DNA of 64,000 nucleotides. Origin: Lichtheimia corymbifera B2541. Its lineage: Eukaryota > Mucoromycota > Mucoromycetes > Mucorales > Lichtheimiaceae. The notes below the pieces were generated by a model. It was not told the origin of the DNA and did not search any database. It saw only the letters and a list, made by a program, of their open reading frames with translations. The first letter of the stretch is position 1; every line of letters starts with the position of its first letter. Of this stretch, positions 1 through 11,630 are shown piece after piece. The position numbers and the translations under genes are program-made. Location: NCBI GenBank assembly GCA_000697475.1, contig JNEU01001114.1, forward strand, positions 1 through 64,000, in the 5' to 3' direction.

Positions 1-2
1 CC

Positions 3-399
3 ATATAGTATCACGCTTACAGCATATGTAAAACATAAAAGCGCCTGTATCTCTAAACATTACAATGAAATGTGGGGTCTTCAATCGAACAAAGTTGCTC
101 GTCGGGGTGAAGCGCACCTTGGGTGCAAGTTTCACGATCAACCTCGTCGATCCTAGATTTCGCAATGTCACCACCAGCCAAGTTGAAAAAAGTTCAAGAG
201 GTCGACCCACGATCCACTTCGGCTGGTGGTGACATTGCGAAATCTAGGATCGACGAGGTTGATCGTGAAACTTGCACCCAAGGTGCGCTACACCCCGACG
301 AGCAACTTTGTTCGATTGTAGACCACACGTTTCATTGTAAAATTTAGATATACAGGCACCTTTATGTTTTTACATATGCTGTAAGCATGGTACTATATG
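3..399. repeat. Near-perfect palindrome A, ~178-bp arms
   Basis: The left arm (3-179) reads as the reverse complement of the right arm (221-399), with only scattered mismatches by eye, around a 41-bp spacer centred near 200. The inner part of the arms (about 110-179 and 221-290) is essentially identical. The outer ends carry the motif AGCATATGTAAAA, which recurs at the ends of the other palindromes here. No open reading frame in it looks like a protein. It is probably a non-autonomous foldback/MITE-like element or a derivative of one. Confidence 0.85.
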
Positions 400-404
400 A
401 CAAG

Positions 405-516
405 TGGTGTTTGTTCATTGTGAAGTAGCTTGACCCTAATAGAGCGGAAGATGCACAGGGGCGTGCATATGTAACACAGCTCATTTACATGATACTTCAC
501 AATGAACAAACACCAC
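405..516. repeat. Short MITE-like inverted-repeat element, copy B1 (inverted orientation)
   Basis: Inverted ends of about 24 bp (GTGGTGTTTGTTCATTGTGA at the left, its complement at the right) flank about 64 bp of interior. The interior (TAACACAGCTCATTTACATG) is the reverse complement of the interior of copies B2-B4, so this copy is inverted relative to them. Confidence 0.8.
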
Positions 517-529
517 ATATCATAAGCAC

Positions 530-1043
530 AACGCTTTCAGCATATGTAAAAGCGTAAATGTGAATGTATCGAGGATTGGCAAGCGTGATCGTGATACATG
601 ATTGACAAGGTGCGCTCTACCACGACGAGCAATATTGTTCTATGAAAGATCCCATGTTTCATTGTAAAGTTTAGAGATAAATGTACTTATACGCTTTTAC
701 ATATGCTGAAACTGTGATGCTATATGACAAGTGGTGTTCGTTCATTGTGAAGTATCATGCAAATGAGCTGTGTTAGACAAGCACGGCCCTGTGCATATTC
801 CGCTCTATCAGGGTCAAGTTACTTCACAATGAACAAACACCACTTATCATAAGGATCACGCTTTTCAGCATATGTAAAAACGAGAAAGTGCATTTATCTC
901 TAAACTTTACAATGAAATGTGGGGTCTTTCATAGAACAATATTGCTCGTCGTGGTAGAGCGCACCTTGTCAATCAGATTTAACGATCAAGCTTGTCAATC
1001 CTAGATGCCGGCACTTTTTCGTTTTCACATATGCTGAAAGCGT
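530..1043. repeat. Composite palindrome: two inverted ~190-bp segments around B2
   Basis: Segments 530-725 and about 850-1043 are inverted copies of each other. Both end in the AGCATATGTAAAA-type motif and both contain the TCATTGTAAAG/CTTTACAATGA module edge. The symmetry centre (about 787) coincides with the centre of the short element B2 (731-843), so one palindrome sits exactly at the centre of another. Confidence 0.75.
731..843. repeat. Short MITE-like element, copy B2
   Basis: It has the same 24-bp inverted ends (GTGGTGTTCGTTCATTGTGA and complement) as B1, and an interior in the opposite orientation to B1. It forms the loop of the composite palindrome 530-1043. Confidence 0.8.
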
Positions 1044-1058
1044 GATGCTATATGACAA

Positions 1059-1172
1059 GTGGTGTTTGTTCATTGTGAAGTATCATGCAAATGAGCTGTG
1101 TTAGACAAGCACTCCCTGCGCATCTTCCGCTCTATCAGGGTCTACCTACTTGACAATGAACAAAGGTCACCT
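1059..1172. repeat. Short MITE-like element, copy B3 (degenerate right end)
   Basis: The left end GTGGTGTTTGTTCATTGTGA is intact. The right end is degenerate (TGACAATGAACAAAGGTCAC). The interior has the same orientation as B2 and B4. Confidence 0.7.
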
Positions 1173-1188
1173 TTCATCTAGCATCATG

Positions 1189-1562
1189 GTTACAGCATAT
1201 GTAAAACATAAGGATGTCCATAACTAAAAATTTTACAATGAAACGTGGGGTCTTCAATCGAACAAAGTTGCTCGTCGGGGTGAAGCGCACCGTGGGTGCA
1301 AGTTTCACGATCGTCGTGGCCATTCCCAGATTCACCCAATGTCACCACCAGCCAAAGTTGAAAAAAAATTCAAGAGGTCGACCCACGATCCACTTTGGCT
1401 GGTGGTGCCATTGCGAAATTTGGGATCGGCGAGGTTGATCGTGAAACTTGCACCCAAGGTGCGCTACACCCAGACGAGCAACTTTGTTCGATTGAAGACC
1501 CCACGTTTCATTGTAAAATTTAGATATACAGGCACCTTTATGTTTTCACATATGCTGTAAGC
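1189..1562. repeat. Palindrome C, second copy of the palindrome A family
   Basis: Arms 1189-1353 and 1397-1562 are inverted copies around a 43-bp spacer. The spacer (CAAGAGGTCGACCCACGATC) is the same as in palindrome A, so A and C are two members of one family about 1.2 kb apart. The arms of C have diverged from each other more than those of A, especially in the inner left arm at about 1309-1340. Confidence 0.85.
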
Positions 1563-1579
1563 GTGATGCTATATGGAGA

Positions 1580-1691
1580 GTGGTGTTTGTTCATTGTGAA
1601 GTATCATGCAAATGAGCTGTGTTACACAAGCACGCCCCTGCGCATCTTCCACTCGATAGAGTCCAGCTACTTTACAATGAACAAACACCAC
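1580..1691. repeat. Short MITE-like element, copy B4
   Basis: The inverted ends GTGGTGTTTGTTCATTGTGA and complement are both present, and the interior is in B2 orientation. It directly abuts the left end of the giant inverted repeat that starts near 1709. Confidence 0.8.
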
Positions 1692-1708
1692 TTGTCATAT
1701 AGCATCAT

Positions 1709-4700
1709 GCATACAGCATATGTAAAAACATAAAGGTGCCTGTATCTCCAAATCTCCGTAATGATGTGTAGAAGCTTTATGAGGACGATGTTGATCAGCA
1801 TGCCCGAGAGCACCTCCTGGCCAAATTTCGACGTCCCCACGAGCAATATCGGCGCGCACGGCCGTACACCCTATTTATGTTACCATCCTTTCGTCGTCTC
1901 TCCTACATTGAAGGTTTTCATAATGAACTCTGGGGACTTTATGAGAACGAAATTGTTCGGTGTGGTCGAAAGGATGTTGTGTGAAAGTTTCAGGTTCGAG
2001 GTGGGCAATCTCGGAGAGCAGGAGCGTCTACCCTACTTTTCTCTATATTTGGGCTGGCCGGCATTCAAAATGTTCATAATGAACCGTGCGGTTTTTAAAT
2101 GATGGAGTTGATCAGCATGTGCGAGAGTACCTTCTGACCAAGTTTCAAGTGCGAAATGGGGAATCCCAAGAGACTACATACTAATTGACTTTTTCATAAA
2201 TCCGGCGCTTTCCCAATTTCCATCCGTTATAGTCAACCCCACATTATGCTCTTCTTTTCGAAATTTTCAAATGAAGTGTGGGTTCTTAATTAAGACAAAG
2301 TTGTTCAGCATGACCAAGAGCATATTGTGTCAAAGTTTCAGGGTTATGAGAGGCAATCAAGGTAGTGCGGTAATTTATAGTGTGATGCATCTGTCTGACG
2401 GTGCCTGACCTATTTAATTTCCACTTCTTCCACTCTCGGCTTCTTGCCTCTTCCTCCTCCCATTCTGAACTGTTGCCCCCATTCAAGTACAACTACAACC
2501 TGCAAACGATTGCCTTGCTTTTCAATCCACCATGTCAATGCTACGAATATCTTGATCCGATTGTCTTGAGCTGAATGGCAAGCTCATGGCGTGTGCACCC
2601 CACTTCAACACACGCCTTTCTTGAAAGCACACACTCTCTTGCACACTCCAATGCCACAATCAAACGAAACAGCATTCATTCCAGCAGTTACTATTAGCAA
2701 TGACTTTATTGTCTCAAGCAGCGTTCACAATCTTGTCACTCTACTACTACAACACGCTCCTCTGCCACAACCATCCCGTAACAGCAGCTGCCATTAGCAA
2801 GGTCTCCATTGTTGCGGCCTCTTCACGTGGACAGCTGATAGCCATTGTATAAAAGCAGCTTTATTTACGTGTGGCAACTTGCAATGATGCATACAATTTC
2901 TAATGGATGGTCCCATATCAGCTATCAAGTATCCCGCAATACAAGCACTCTTCGCCTTGTTGCGCTGCACTGAAAATGACCAAGAAAGAGGGAGAGACCA
3001 ACTCTCGGATGGAAAAGGAAGCATATCAGCAGCGATCACAGAGGGTCTTTCTTATTGGACTCGCAACGGTTACGGATGAATAGATGGATGCAATCAAATG
3101 CAGTAATATGGAATCCTGGAATGTTGCTTTGGCTACTTGGCTCGTCGTCAGCAGTAACGAACATGTGGATACGGCTGAGGATGATGATGGATTGGATGGC
3201 ATGGAAACGAGGGCTTATGTCTTTGACAAGAGAGGATTTACCACCTTGGATGATATGGCAACGTTCAAGTCAGTGCATGCAACAGCTACTTTTACAATCA
3301 TGGATGAAGATGCTCTGACGGCAGCAACCAAGAATACAATGACACAACGACACCTGCTGATTCTTTGTGATCCACTGGTTGGCATCTGGAAGGAAAGGAA
3401 GGATAGAAATGTGAAGGCCGGAAGAGTAGATTGGATTAGACCCACATTCATTGTATCGAGACGCTCTTGTTCCTTCTGTCATATTACATTCATTACATAA
3501 AGCTTCATGGTTCATATGCTGATTAGACGATGGGTAGTGCCAATAACCGATTGTATACATGTTTAAATAGACGCTTGTATTTTCATTGTTAATAAACCCA
3601 TAGTGATAGTACCCAACAACCCTGCTTGTTACGGAAGCTTGATTCATTGTAAGCTTAAATCATTACGGCAATGTAAGAAAGATGATAAGCTCTGTGGCAC
3701 AAGTACATACATCATAATGCTTACCTATGGCAACGGACCTCTCAGCATGATCCACCTTGTATGCATAGCCTTATATAAGAACGAACCCTAGAGGCAAACA
3801 ATACCATTACCGCTCATAGTCTTGGATGCGCTGGTCATTTATGCTTGTTTAACCACACCATCATAGGCAGACCTTACATTTAGGGATTGTCTATCATGCA
3901 CTCTCCACCAATAAGAACCTTTCATACCTTGCCCCTACATATAATGTTGTATAAACTAGCGTAGCTGAAAGCTATCATAGGTAAGCATGGCACGTTGATG
4001 TACTCGTAAATCGTTGTATCACAACAGCTCATTCTTTCTTGAGCAGATTGAATCAAATTACAATGAACCAAGCACTATGTTGGGCATCATCACTCCCGAA
4101 TTAATATCTTGCAATGCAAGCGTTCGAGAACCATTCCTGTCTTTGGTCTACCAATACATGAGCTAGAACCTGTGACAACAAACAAAAGTATCCCGATACG
4201 ATGATGTAAATGATCCAACTCGCTTTCCAATCTTCAAGTTTCTACCCCCGCCTCCTTTCAATCCAGAAACTACCCAGTGATCCACAACCTAAGTATATGA
4301 ACTGATGGCATGATGTTCGTTTTAGATGATATGTTTAATCTAATGGAAAAGTCGAAGAATAGCACATGGTAGTGTATATGTTGTTTATCAAGAAAGTATG
4401 ATAAGGGAACATCATTGTAAATTGATAAGCTACGGGTGTGTCACATCGAGTCGACATGGATAACTGTGCCATTGTATTCTTGATTGCTGCCGTCTTAAAC
4501 ATCCTTCATCCATGATTGTAAAATAACTGCTGCATGCATTGACCTGGGTACTCCAATAGCGTCGATGACTGTAAAGCACCTTTGACCAAGATATCATCCG
4601 TTTGGTGGATCCCACCCAATCCATCATCATCCTAAGCCGTATCCACGTGATCGTTCCTGCGGACAACGCTCGCTCCAAGTAACTAAGCAGCATTCCATGA

Positions 4701-6325
4701 GATTTCCATCACTGTACTTGATCGCATCCATCCATCAAATCCATCATGTTGGTTGAAGACAGCCATGTGATAGCTGCTGATATTCTCCCTTCCATCCGGC
4801 TGCTGGTCAATCCTTTCTTACTCACTGTCCTCCATCGCAGCCCAACCAAATAAAAGATTACTTGTATTGCGGTGTACGTGATAGCTGATATGGGATCCCA
4901 TCCATTGTAATCCGTATGTATCAAAGCAAGTTGCTGCAAGTAACTTGAGACAATGGAGTAAAAGACATTGATAATAGCAACAGCTGCTACGTTTGGTCGC
5001 GGCAGGAAGAGTGTGCAAGAGCGTGTGTTGTAGTAGAGTGAAAAGGCTGTGAATGCTGTTTGAGTACAATGGAGTAAAGACATTGCTAACAGCAACTGCT
5101 GGAATGAATGCTGTTACGATTGATTGTGGCAGAGGAGTGTACAAGAGAAGGTGCAGTGTCAAGGAACGCGGGTGTTGTAGTGGGGTGCACACGCCATGCA
5201 GTTGCCATTCAGTCAACGACAATCGGATCAAGACAATCGTTGGAGTGGCATGATGGGTTGAAGCAGGCAATCGCTCGCAGGTTGTGGTTGTACTTGAATG
5301 CACCAACAGTTGAGAATGGGAAGAAAGAGGAAGAACCTGGGAGCGGGAAGAGGTGGAAATAAATAGGTCAGGCACTGCCCTACAAATCCATGCACACTGT
5401 AAATGATCCATGATCTTGATATTGCCTCTCTCCAACCTGAAATTATCACACAAGATGCTGTTGGTCATGCTGACCAACTTTGTCTTAATAAAGAACCCGC
5501 ACTTCATTCAAAGATTTTGAATGGGAGGGTATAATGTGGGGTTTACTATGATGGATGGAAATTGGGAAAGCGCCGGATTTATGAAGAAGTCAATTAGTAT
5601 GAATTACCTTGGGATTGCCCACTTTGAACTTGAAACTTGGTAAGCAGGTTCTCTGAGTCATGCTGATCAACTCCATTCATTTAAAAATCGCATGTTTCAT
5701 TATGATGTTTTACGAATCGGGCGGCCCAAATTTAGGGGACACGATGGATCGACGGAACACAAGTAGGGTGTATAGTGCACACCCCCGCCATTGTCCACCT
5801 CCAGCGTGAAACTTGGTCAGGCCGTGGGCTTCGACCTCGAGATTGCCTATTTCAAACTTGAAACTTTCACACAAGATGCTTTCAGATACGCTGAACAAAT
5901 TTATTATCATAAAGAACCCACACTTCATTTAAGAATTTTGTATGGGAGGGTATAATGTGAAATTGACTATGATGGTCGGAAATTGGGCATGCGACCAACT
6001 TCATGAAATGTCATTTAGTATGAATAGCCTCGTGATTCCCGATCTCGAATCTCAAACTTGGTCAGAAGATCCGCTTGGTTATGCTGATCAATCCCATTCA
6101 TTTAAAAATCACAGGCTTCATTATGAGTGCGAGAGTCCAAGTGTAGGAGAGACGATGAACGGACGGGGTGGGCGGTCCATGATCCCGAGAATGCCTATCT
6201 TGGGACATAAGATGCTCGTGGGCACGCTGATCAATTTCGTTCCCATAAAGCCTCCACGGATCATTATGAAGATTTTGAGAAGCAGGTGCCTTTATATTTA
6301 CCTATGCTATAAGCCTGATGGAGAT
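1709..6325. repeat. Giant imperfect inverted repeat (arms 1709-3345 and ~4440-6325)
   Basis: The outer ends match in inverted orientation: the CATAAAGGTGCCTGTATCTC side near 1735 pairs with the CAGGTGCCTTTATATTTACC side near 6285. Matched blocks continue inward: 2245-2345 with 5440-5545, 2395-2520 with 5250-5380, and 3084-3345 with 4470-4735. The right arm is longer because it has extra module copies. The loop (about 3346-4440) has no convincing coding potential. Open frames in the arms, such as 3084-3500 and 4818-5507, are repeat sequence. Likely a decayed foldback element or a nest of insertions; no transposase was recognised. Confidence 0.8.
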
Positions 6326-6772
6326 GATTCCCACTAATGGATGGTGTCGATAAGCAAGGTGAAGAACTGAGTGAAATGGCAAATGCTTCTTACACACACG
6401 TCCTAAATAGGTTTCTGCACAGATGAGTGATGATTTTTTGCCTTTAAGAAGGGACGTAAACATTATCCAATAATGATGGCTGTATCAACGTATGTATTTG
6501 AACGAGTAACGGTTCCATAACACATTTGGACGTACACCAGGCGCCAATTTCTATCCTTCTTCTACTATGGCTCTCCACGTGCACATGCAAAGAGTCATCC
6601 CACAACACCACAACAAACTGCAGTGACAACCTTCATTATTGCTTGCCGTTAAAAACTGAGAACAAATCATGACATCAGTCAATGGGTAGTGGTTTGTTAC
6701 ATTTTTATATCATAGTTTAACAGCCATGGGTGCATGAAAGAGATAAGCAATATACTAATGGTGACATCCGAA
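6326..6772. other. Intergenic, no gene seen
   Basis: About 450 bp between the repeat block and the 3' end of the monooxygenase gene. No conserved coding frame or RNA gene is visible. Confidence 0.6.
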
Positions 6773-9082
6773 TCAATTGGCAAGTGCAAGGTATGTTTCC
6801 AACGGGGTTAATGCCTTATCAATATCATCTGCTGATCGAATCAAGGCAGTAGAAGCGATGTAACCATCAGGCCTGATAATGATAATGGCTGCTGGTGGCT
6901 CCATTCCTCGTTTTACATTGCTGAGGTGCACGTCAAGACCAATCCGTTTCGTCAATGCGTCTTGCATCTCCCAATTATTCTCCATCCAGAAGGTGTCCTC
7001 CTTGATATCATTGCTATTACTTGCCCCAGTTGCAACATAGGATGGAAGTTTCGCATCATGCACATGCCACGTTGACTCTACGACGATAGGACGCGTTGCA
7101 TGCTTCCAACGATCAGCTTTGGCTAAGAATGTTTGGGTCCACGGACAGGGATCATACTTGGAAGGACGTGTGCACACCCAAATAATAGCATGCTGACGAT
7201 TCACCCCTTGTAAAATTTGATATAGTGTCTTGAATTCGAGCTTGTCATTGATCACACGCTTTCGAAGGAAACATGTCTCGGGCATGAAGCGGCCTGATTC
7301 GATCAATAGAGAGGATGATGGCAGTAATATGGGTGAATCCTTGCCAAGATGGATCGTCACCTAGGCAACAAAGATATTTGATGTCAATGGATGCTAGTTT
7401 ACATGTGGGTATAGCACTGAATTACCTGCATCATGTTTGTCACAATATACTTTTGTAATCTCTCGATTGATGTCAAGGCACTCACAGCAAGATAGGTCAT
7501 GATGTCTATAATATGTCAGCATGCATAGTGAGCCATTCACATTGCTCATCAAGGTAGAAATCACCACGGTGTACCTGCAATGAATCCACCGGAAAATATT
7601 AATCGAGTCATTGAGCCTGTGTTGGTCATTGTTGATTTGACAATGGGGTCACGCTACGTAGAAATGGTGGATATGTTGATATTGAGTTAACAAATGTTTG
7701 ACATTATGTAATCCATGCATCATAATACCTCGATGGTATAAGAATTCAGCAGCTTATCTACGTCGTTAGCGCGGCCATTCAATACCAGCGAAAGCTTCCA
7801 TGCTATGTTATCCACTTTGGTAGCTATTAGTAATCTGGTTCATTATAAGCGAATAGGTATGTATGCAATGTACCATCTTGAATTCCAAGATTAAGACCCT
7901 GTCCACCCACAGGTGAATGGCAATGGGCAGCATCTATTATGTATAAACATCGTTTAATCAATACCACAAGAAGCATGTGATTACACCTACAACATATCTT
8001 GTGTTATCCACTTACCTCCTACAACAAAGGCACGACCTCGACGAAAGCCATTTGCTTTGCGCTCATTGATCCGAAATACTGATGACCACACTGGATCCAC
8101 AGGTCTGATATCCAAAAGATTTAAGCGATCTTCCATGAGCTCTTTGAGTCGATCAAGTGTAACGGTTTCTCCAGTGCGTGAAATGCCATGCGTGGTGTCA
8201 TCTGACTTTGCCACCTGATACGGTGTGAGATTATTCACAAGCCTGAAATAATCTTTGCCGTTCCGTTTGCCGATAGGTATTAGACCACAGAATCCTATCC
8301 TCACGTCAGATCAGCTATGCGTCGGGTATGATTGAAGTGAGTAGCTCTTACCAGTAGGATGCATAAAGGCGTGTGCGCGATAACTTGTCACTCGATCCAC
8401 ATCACGGCCTTCCAAAGCAATGTCTGCCAGTACGAACTGCGTGTCCATCGAATAGCCTTCATATTTCCAATCGCCGTGTTTCCGCCTTACCACCGAATGA
8501 GTGCCATCACACCCGATAAGATAACGACCTTGTATAGTTGATGTCTTATTGGTGTCGTCATTGACGTTTCGTACCTGGACTTCGACATGATCATCGTGTT
8601 GGGAATACCCACACACCTCGGTACGCCACTCTACAGCCTTAACATCATTGCTCGATTGCATCTTTTCAAGCAAATCAATAAAAATGGCTTCAGTTTTCTC
8701 TTGAACTAGCAAGGTCATTTGAGGAAAAGGCGTCAAATCTGTGGTGGCGACACTGATGGTACCAAGGGTTGATCCCTTATAGTGAGCTTCCATTCCCTGT
8801 GCTATGATTGCCTCCTTGAGAAAATACTCGGCTATCCCATTCAATGCAAAAATCTCCATGGTACGAGACGTCAGCAATACAGCACGGCTTTGATCAGTGG
8901 GACCCAGCTTTGGATCACATATGTAGACCGAGTGGCCCAAGCATCGCATCTTTTTACTCTTGCTTCAATATGCAAGCCTATCATGTATGTAGTGAATTCA
9001 AGTATACCTTGTATGCAAGAAAAAGCCCAACAGGCCCGGCACCTGCGATCACAACGTCATAAATGGTATTTTGTTGCTCCAT
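6773..9082 (-). CDS. FAD-dependent aromatic monooxygenase (phenol 2-monooxygenase-like)
   Basis: Eight exons: 9082-9008, 8949-8352, 8294-8016, 7933-7874, 7823-7729, 7653-7575, 7505-7426, 7360-6773 (617 aa). Every junction keeps frame. Group-A flavoprotein hydroxylase signatures are in order: the dinucleotide-binding GAGPVG near residue 15, the DG motif [12 protein letters not shown], and the GD-type motif [20 protein letters not shown] split over two short exons. The long last exon fits the thioredoxin-like C-terminal domain of phenol hydroxylases. Such enzymes hydroxylate phenolic rings using NADPH and oxygen. The substrate cannot be told from sequence. No biosynthetic cluster surrounds it, so a catabolic or detoxification role is more likely than secondary metabolism (inference). 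It diverges from the gene at 9501. Confidence 0.88.
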
Positions 9083-9500
9083 AGTGTGGTTGCCAGAAAG
9101 AAGAAAAAGAATCTAAAACTGAAATGGCTGCATAAATTTATTTGTGTGTGAATCTTCGGGAAGAGGGAAAACTTTGTTCCGTACGTATAGCACTTCTATA
9201 CATGTTCTCGCGCACACGCAGATCCTTAAATCGAAATGAATGACAGGTTAGCACCTCTCTTCAAAGATATGTAGCATGCTTCAAAAACTTGTCCATGTAT
9301 AATAATGCACATCATCATCAACATTTGCTGGGATCTCATCGATTGTTTGCTAAGCTGTGTCAGCGTTATCTCGTTGAAACAATGGAATTATACGTTTTGC
9401 ATGGTTGCACAATAAATTCCATCCAAGCTTCCCTCTACTTTTTCTTGTCCCCACAGATACACATATTACGTGCACGGTTACTTCAAGCACGAATTGGCTG
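9083..9500. promoter_or_regulatory. Divergent intergenic region
   Basis: 418 bp between the start codons of two divergent genes (monooxygenase on minus, tail-anchored-like protein on plus), so it must hold both promoters. No specific operator was recognised. An upstream in-frame extension (ATG at 9405) exists but lacks protein-like composition. Confidence 0.5.
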
Positions 9501-10016
9501 ATGGCGATGGTACAGCTTCCACAATCACAATTATCAACAATAGTGCCATCATCGCCTACAAATGAAGCAAACGCACCACCACCACCCAAGGACGACGTCA
9601 ATTTTATACAGCCACCTTCACCAGTCTTTGTATCAGAAAAGAGCAACCAACGTCGTACGGCTGAATCAAGTACATGCAGCTTACATTCTGAAACGCTTGG
9701 CACAGCATGGATCACTGTTGATGAACGAGGCGGTATCCATCATCATTACAATATAGACGACGATGATCAAGGAGGCTTTAAGAGCGATCCACGCTTTGGG
9801 GGAAGTTTACCATCACCATGGTTGCAACGTCTTGTGCGAGGACGTGAGCGGATGCGTTGGGTGTCTGGTGTTGCTGGCATACTCGTTTTATTACTTTTCA
9901 TTAGCTGCATTGTCTTTTGGGTAACCAGCGGGCTTGTGCCAACGTCCACAAAATATTCAACATCACATGCTCAAGGACCACCTAAACAACAACCACTTGC
10001 ATCAAGCAAGGCTTAG
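9501..10016 (+). CDS. Small single-pass, C-terminally anchored membrane protein, unknown
   Basis: Single-exon frame of 171 aa starting at ATG 9501. The first ~110 residues are polar and low-complexity (a PPPPKDD stretch, acidic DDDDQ). A basic patch (RLVRGRERMR) then precedes one hydrophobic span of about 22 residues (VAGILVLLLFISCIVFWV) near residues 117-140, and a short polar tail follows. The layout resembles a type II or tail-anchored protein with a long cytosolic N-terminus. The frame stays open upstream to 9405, but those residues look like leader sequence. No family was recognised. The clean frame, basic-hydrophobic boundary and position opposite a real gene support it as coding. Confidence 0.6.
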   Translation: MAMVQLPQSQLSTIVPSSPTNEANAPPPPKDDVNFIQPPSPVFVSEKSNQRRTAESSTCSLHSETLGTAWITVDERGGIHHHYNIDDDDQGGFKSDPRFGGSLPSPWLQRLVRGRERMRWVSGVAGILVLLLFISCIVFWVTSGLVPTSTKYSTSHAQGPPKQQPLASSKA

Positions 10017-10309
10017 ACCTATGTATATAATCATATCCACTCTATATCTGTATCATGAATCGTAACAATGGGAATATCACACACCCATCATATAAACAAA
10101 CAAACCAACACTAATCAGGTTTTTGCGAAACTATACACACTGAGGGCCTTACAAAGCCGTGTCTCCTTTTTTAATGTTGATGAGGATGAGGAGGATAAAA
10201 AGAGTACTAATCAAGGACAGGTATTATCATTGTCTATGGAGTAGGTTTCATGGGATCGGATTTCGTGATAGGGGAATGGATCAAGAAGTGGATTAAAGAT
10301 ACATGTTCA

Positions 10310-11630
10310 TCAAAGATAAGTGACCTTGGTACCCATTTGAATCGTTTGCCAAAGCTTAGAGAATGCTGCCTTGATTGGTTGTGGCCATTGACCTCGAGAA
10401 CCACGCAAAATGCCAAGTAGAGTAAAGACAAGGAAGAGGATGGCAAGTGCAGCATGCGAGTTGTTGTTGAATGTTTCAAGTGCCCATTGTTTAATAGCTG
10501 CTGGACTACCTCGGGATGCAGTTGCTGCCATGCCAAGTGAGCGACGTCGTCCTTCTGTGGCAAGTGCTGTACTTGATGATACTCTCTCGTCGTCATCCGA
10601 TGATGAAGAGGATCTGACCGAAAGAGCGGGTGATGGCAGTCCGTTGACAATACGTTCACGTGATAATGGTTGTTGAGATGCCTTCTTTTTGCTTGCTTCT
10701 GCTTCCTTTCTCGCTTGTTCAGCTTCCTTTTCAGCTTGCAATCGTGCAAGTTCCTTTTCCTTTGCGACCCGTGCCATATGCTCTGCCTTACGTTGCTGTT
10801 CCAACTTCTTTTGTCGTTCACGCATGACACCATCCCTGTGTTTTTCAACCGCTGCTTGCATTGACTACGTATAACAACAGTGTTAATAAAGTTATTCCAA
10901 AGCATGATCCATCTTTCTTTTACCTTTTTCTTTTCCTCATTAAGTAATGCATTGTACTGAATAAAGGATATGGCGGATTCATAATCGTTCATGGCTGGAA
11001 GGATCTGGGTAGCATAATGGTTGATGGCATTGACACACCCATCATAGTAGACATCAGCTTGTTCTCGGTCGGTTTGTTCGGCTATAGAAGAAAAGTAGTC
11101 TATAGTTGCATCGGGAAGGCTTGCATACCACTCCTCGGCTACTTGACGACCCGTTTTGATCACCTGCAACTTCAGTGTCATGATCAAACTAAGTAATACA
11201 ATATCATCAGCTATCATGCTACCTCCCAGACATCATATACCAATATATGTATATACACTTACCATGCACAAACAAGTCGTGGGTCGGCGTTACCAGGTCC
11301 ACTGTATCCCTCGGATAGCATTTCCCAAATAGCAAGAACAAAGTGATCAGGATTCTTGGCTGCCGATGCTGGCAATCCCACCAAATTGGCCAGTTGTTGC
11401 GAAGGCTTATTGTGTGTCAGCAAGGTGGTTGTAACGTTGAGATACAATGTCCAGATCGAAAACCGTAGTTGCTCCAAATGTCCAACGTTGAGATTGTCTT
11501 GTGGAAGTTTGGCCAAATCGGCTATTGCCTTTAGGGTGGCAGTGGCAGCTGTGGTATATTTCTTGAGCAAGAAGCTTCGAAGGGCCTTTTGATATTGTCT
11601 GTCAATGCTGGATAGTTGAGTAGTCATCAA
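10310..11630 (-). CDS. Tail-anchored protein with helical N-terminus and coiled coil; PEX26-type candidate
   Basis: Three exons (11630-11263, 11188-10924, 10864-10310) give 395 aa. The second exon needs the acceptor TTAG before 11188; other AG sites break the frame. The N-terminal ~200 residues are helical and TPR-like. Residues ~215-275 form a charged Lys/Glu/Ala/Gln-rich coiled coil (KEKELARLQAEKEAEQARK). A Ser-rich linker is followed by one membrane span (AALAILFLVFTLLGIL) and a conserved-looking tail ending MGTKVTYL. The helical domain plus single C-terminal anchor resembles fungal PEX26/PEX15, the peroxisomal docking factor for the PEX1-PEX6 ATPases. That assignment is from general resemblance only; another organelle-anchored adaptor is possible. 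Confidence 0.5.

Noticed and set aside
1..1700. Repeated short units as a CRISPR-like array
   Set aside because: The units are large palindromes in both orientations without constant spacers, and the gene content is eukaryotic.
3084..3500. 138-codon frame in the left arm of the giant repeat
   Set aside because: The same stretch occurs inverted near 4470-4735 with frame-breaking changes. It is repeat DNA and no protein family was recognised.
4818..5507. 229-codon minus frame in the right arm
   Set aside because: It corresponds to the inverted arm sequence, is low-complexity, and the matching left-arm copy is broken into short frames.
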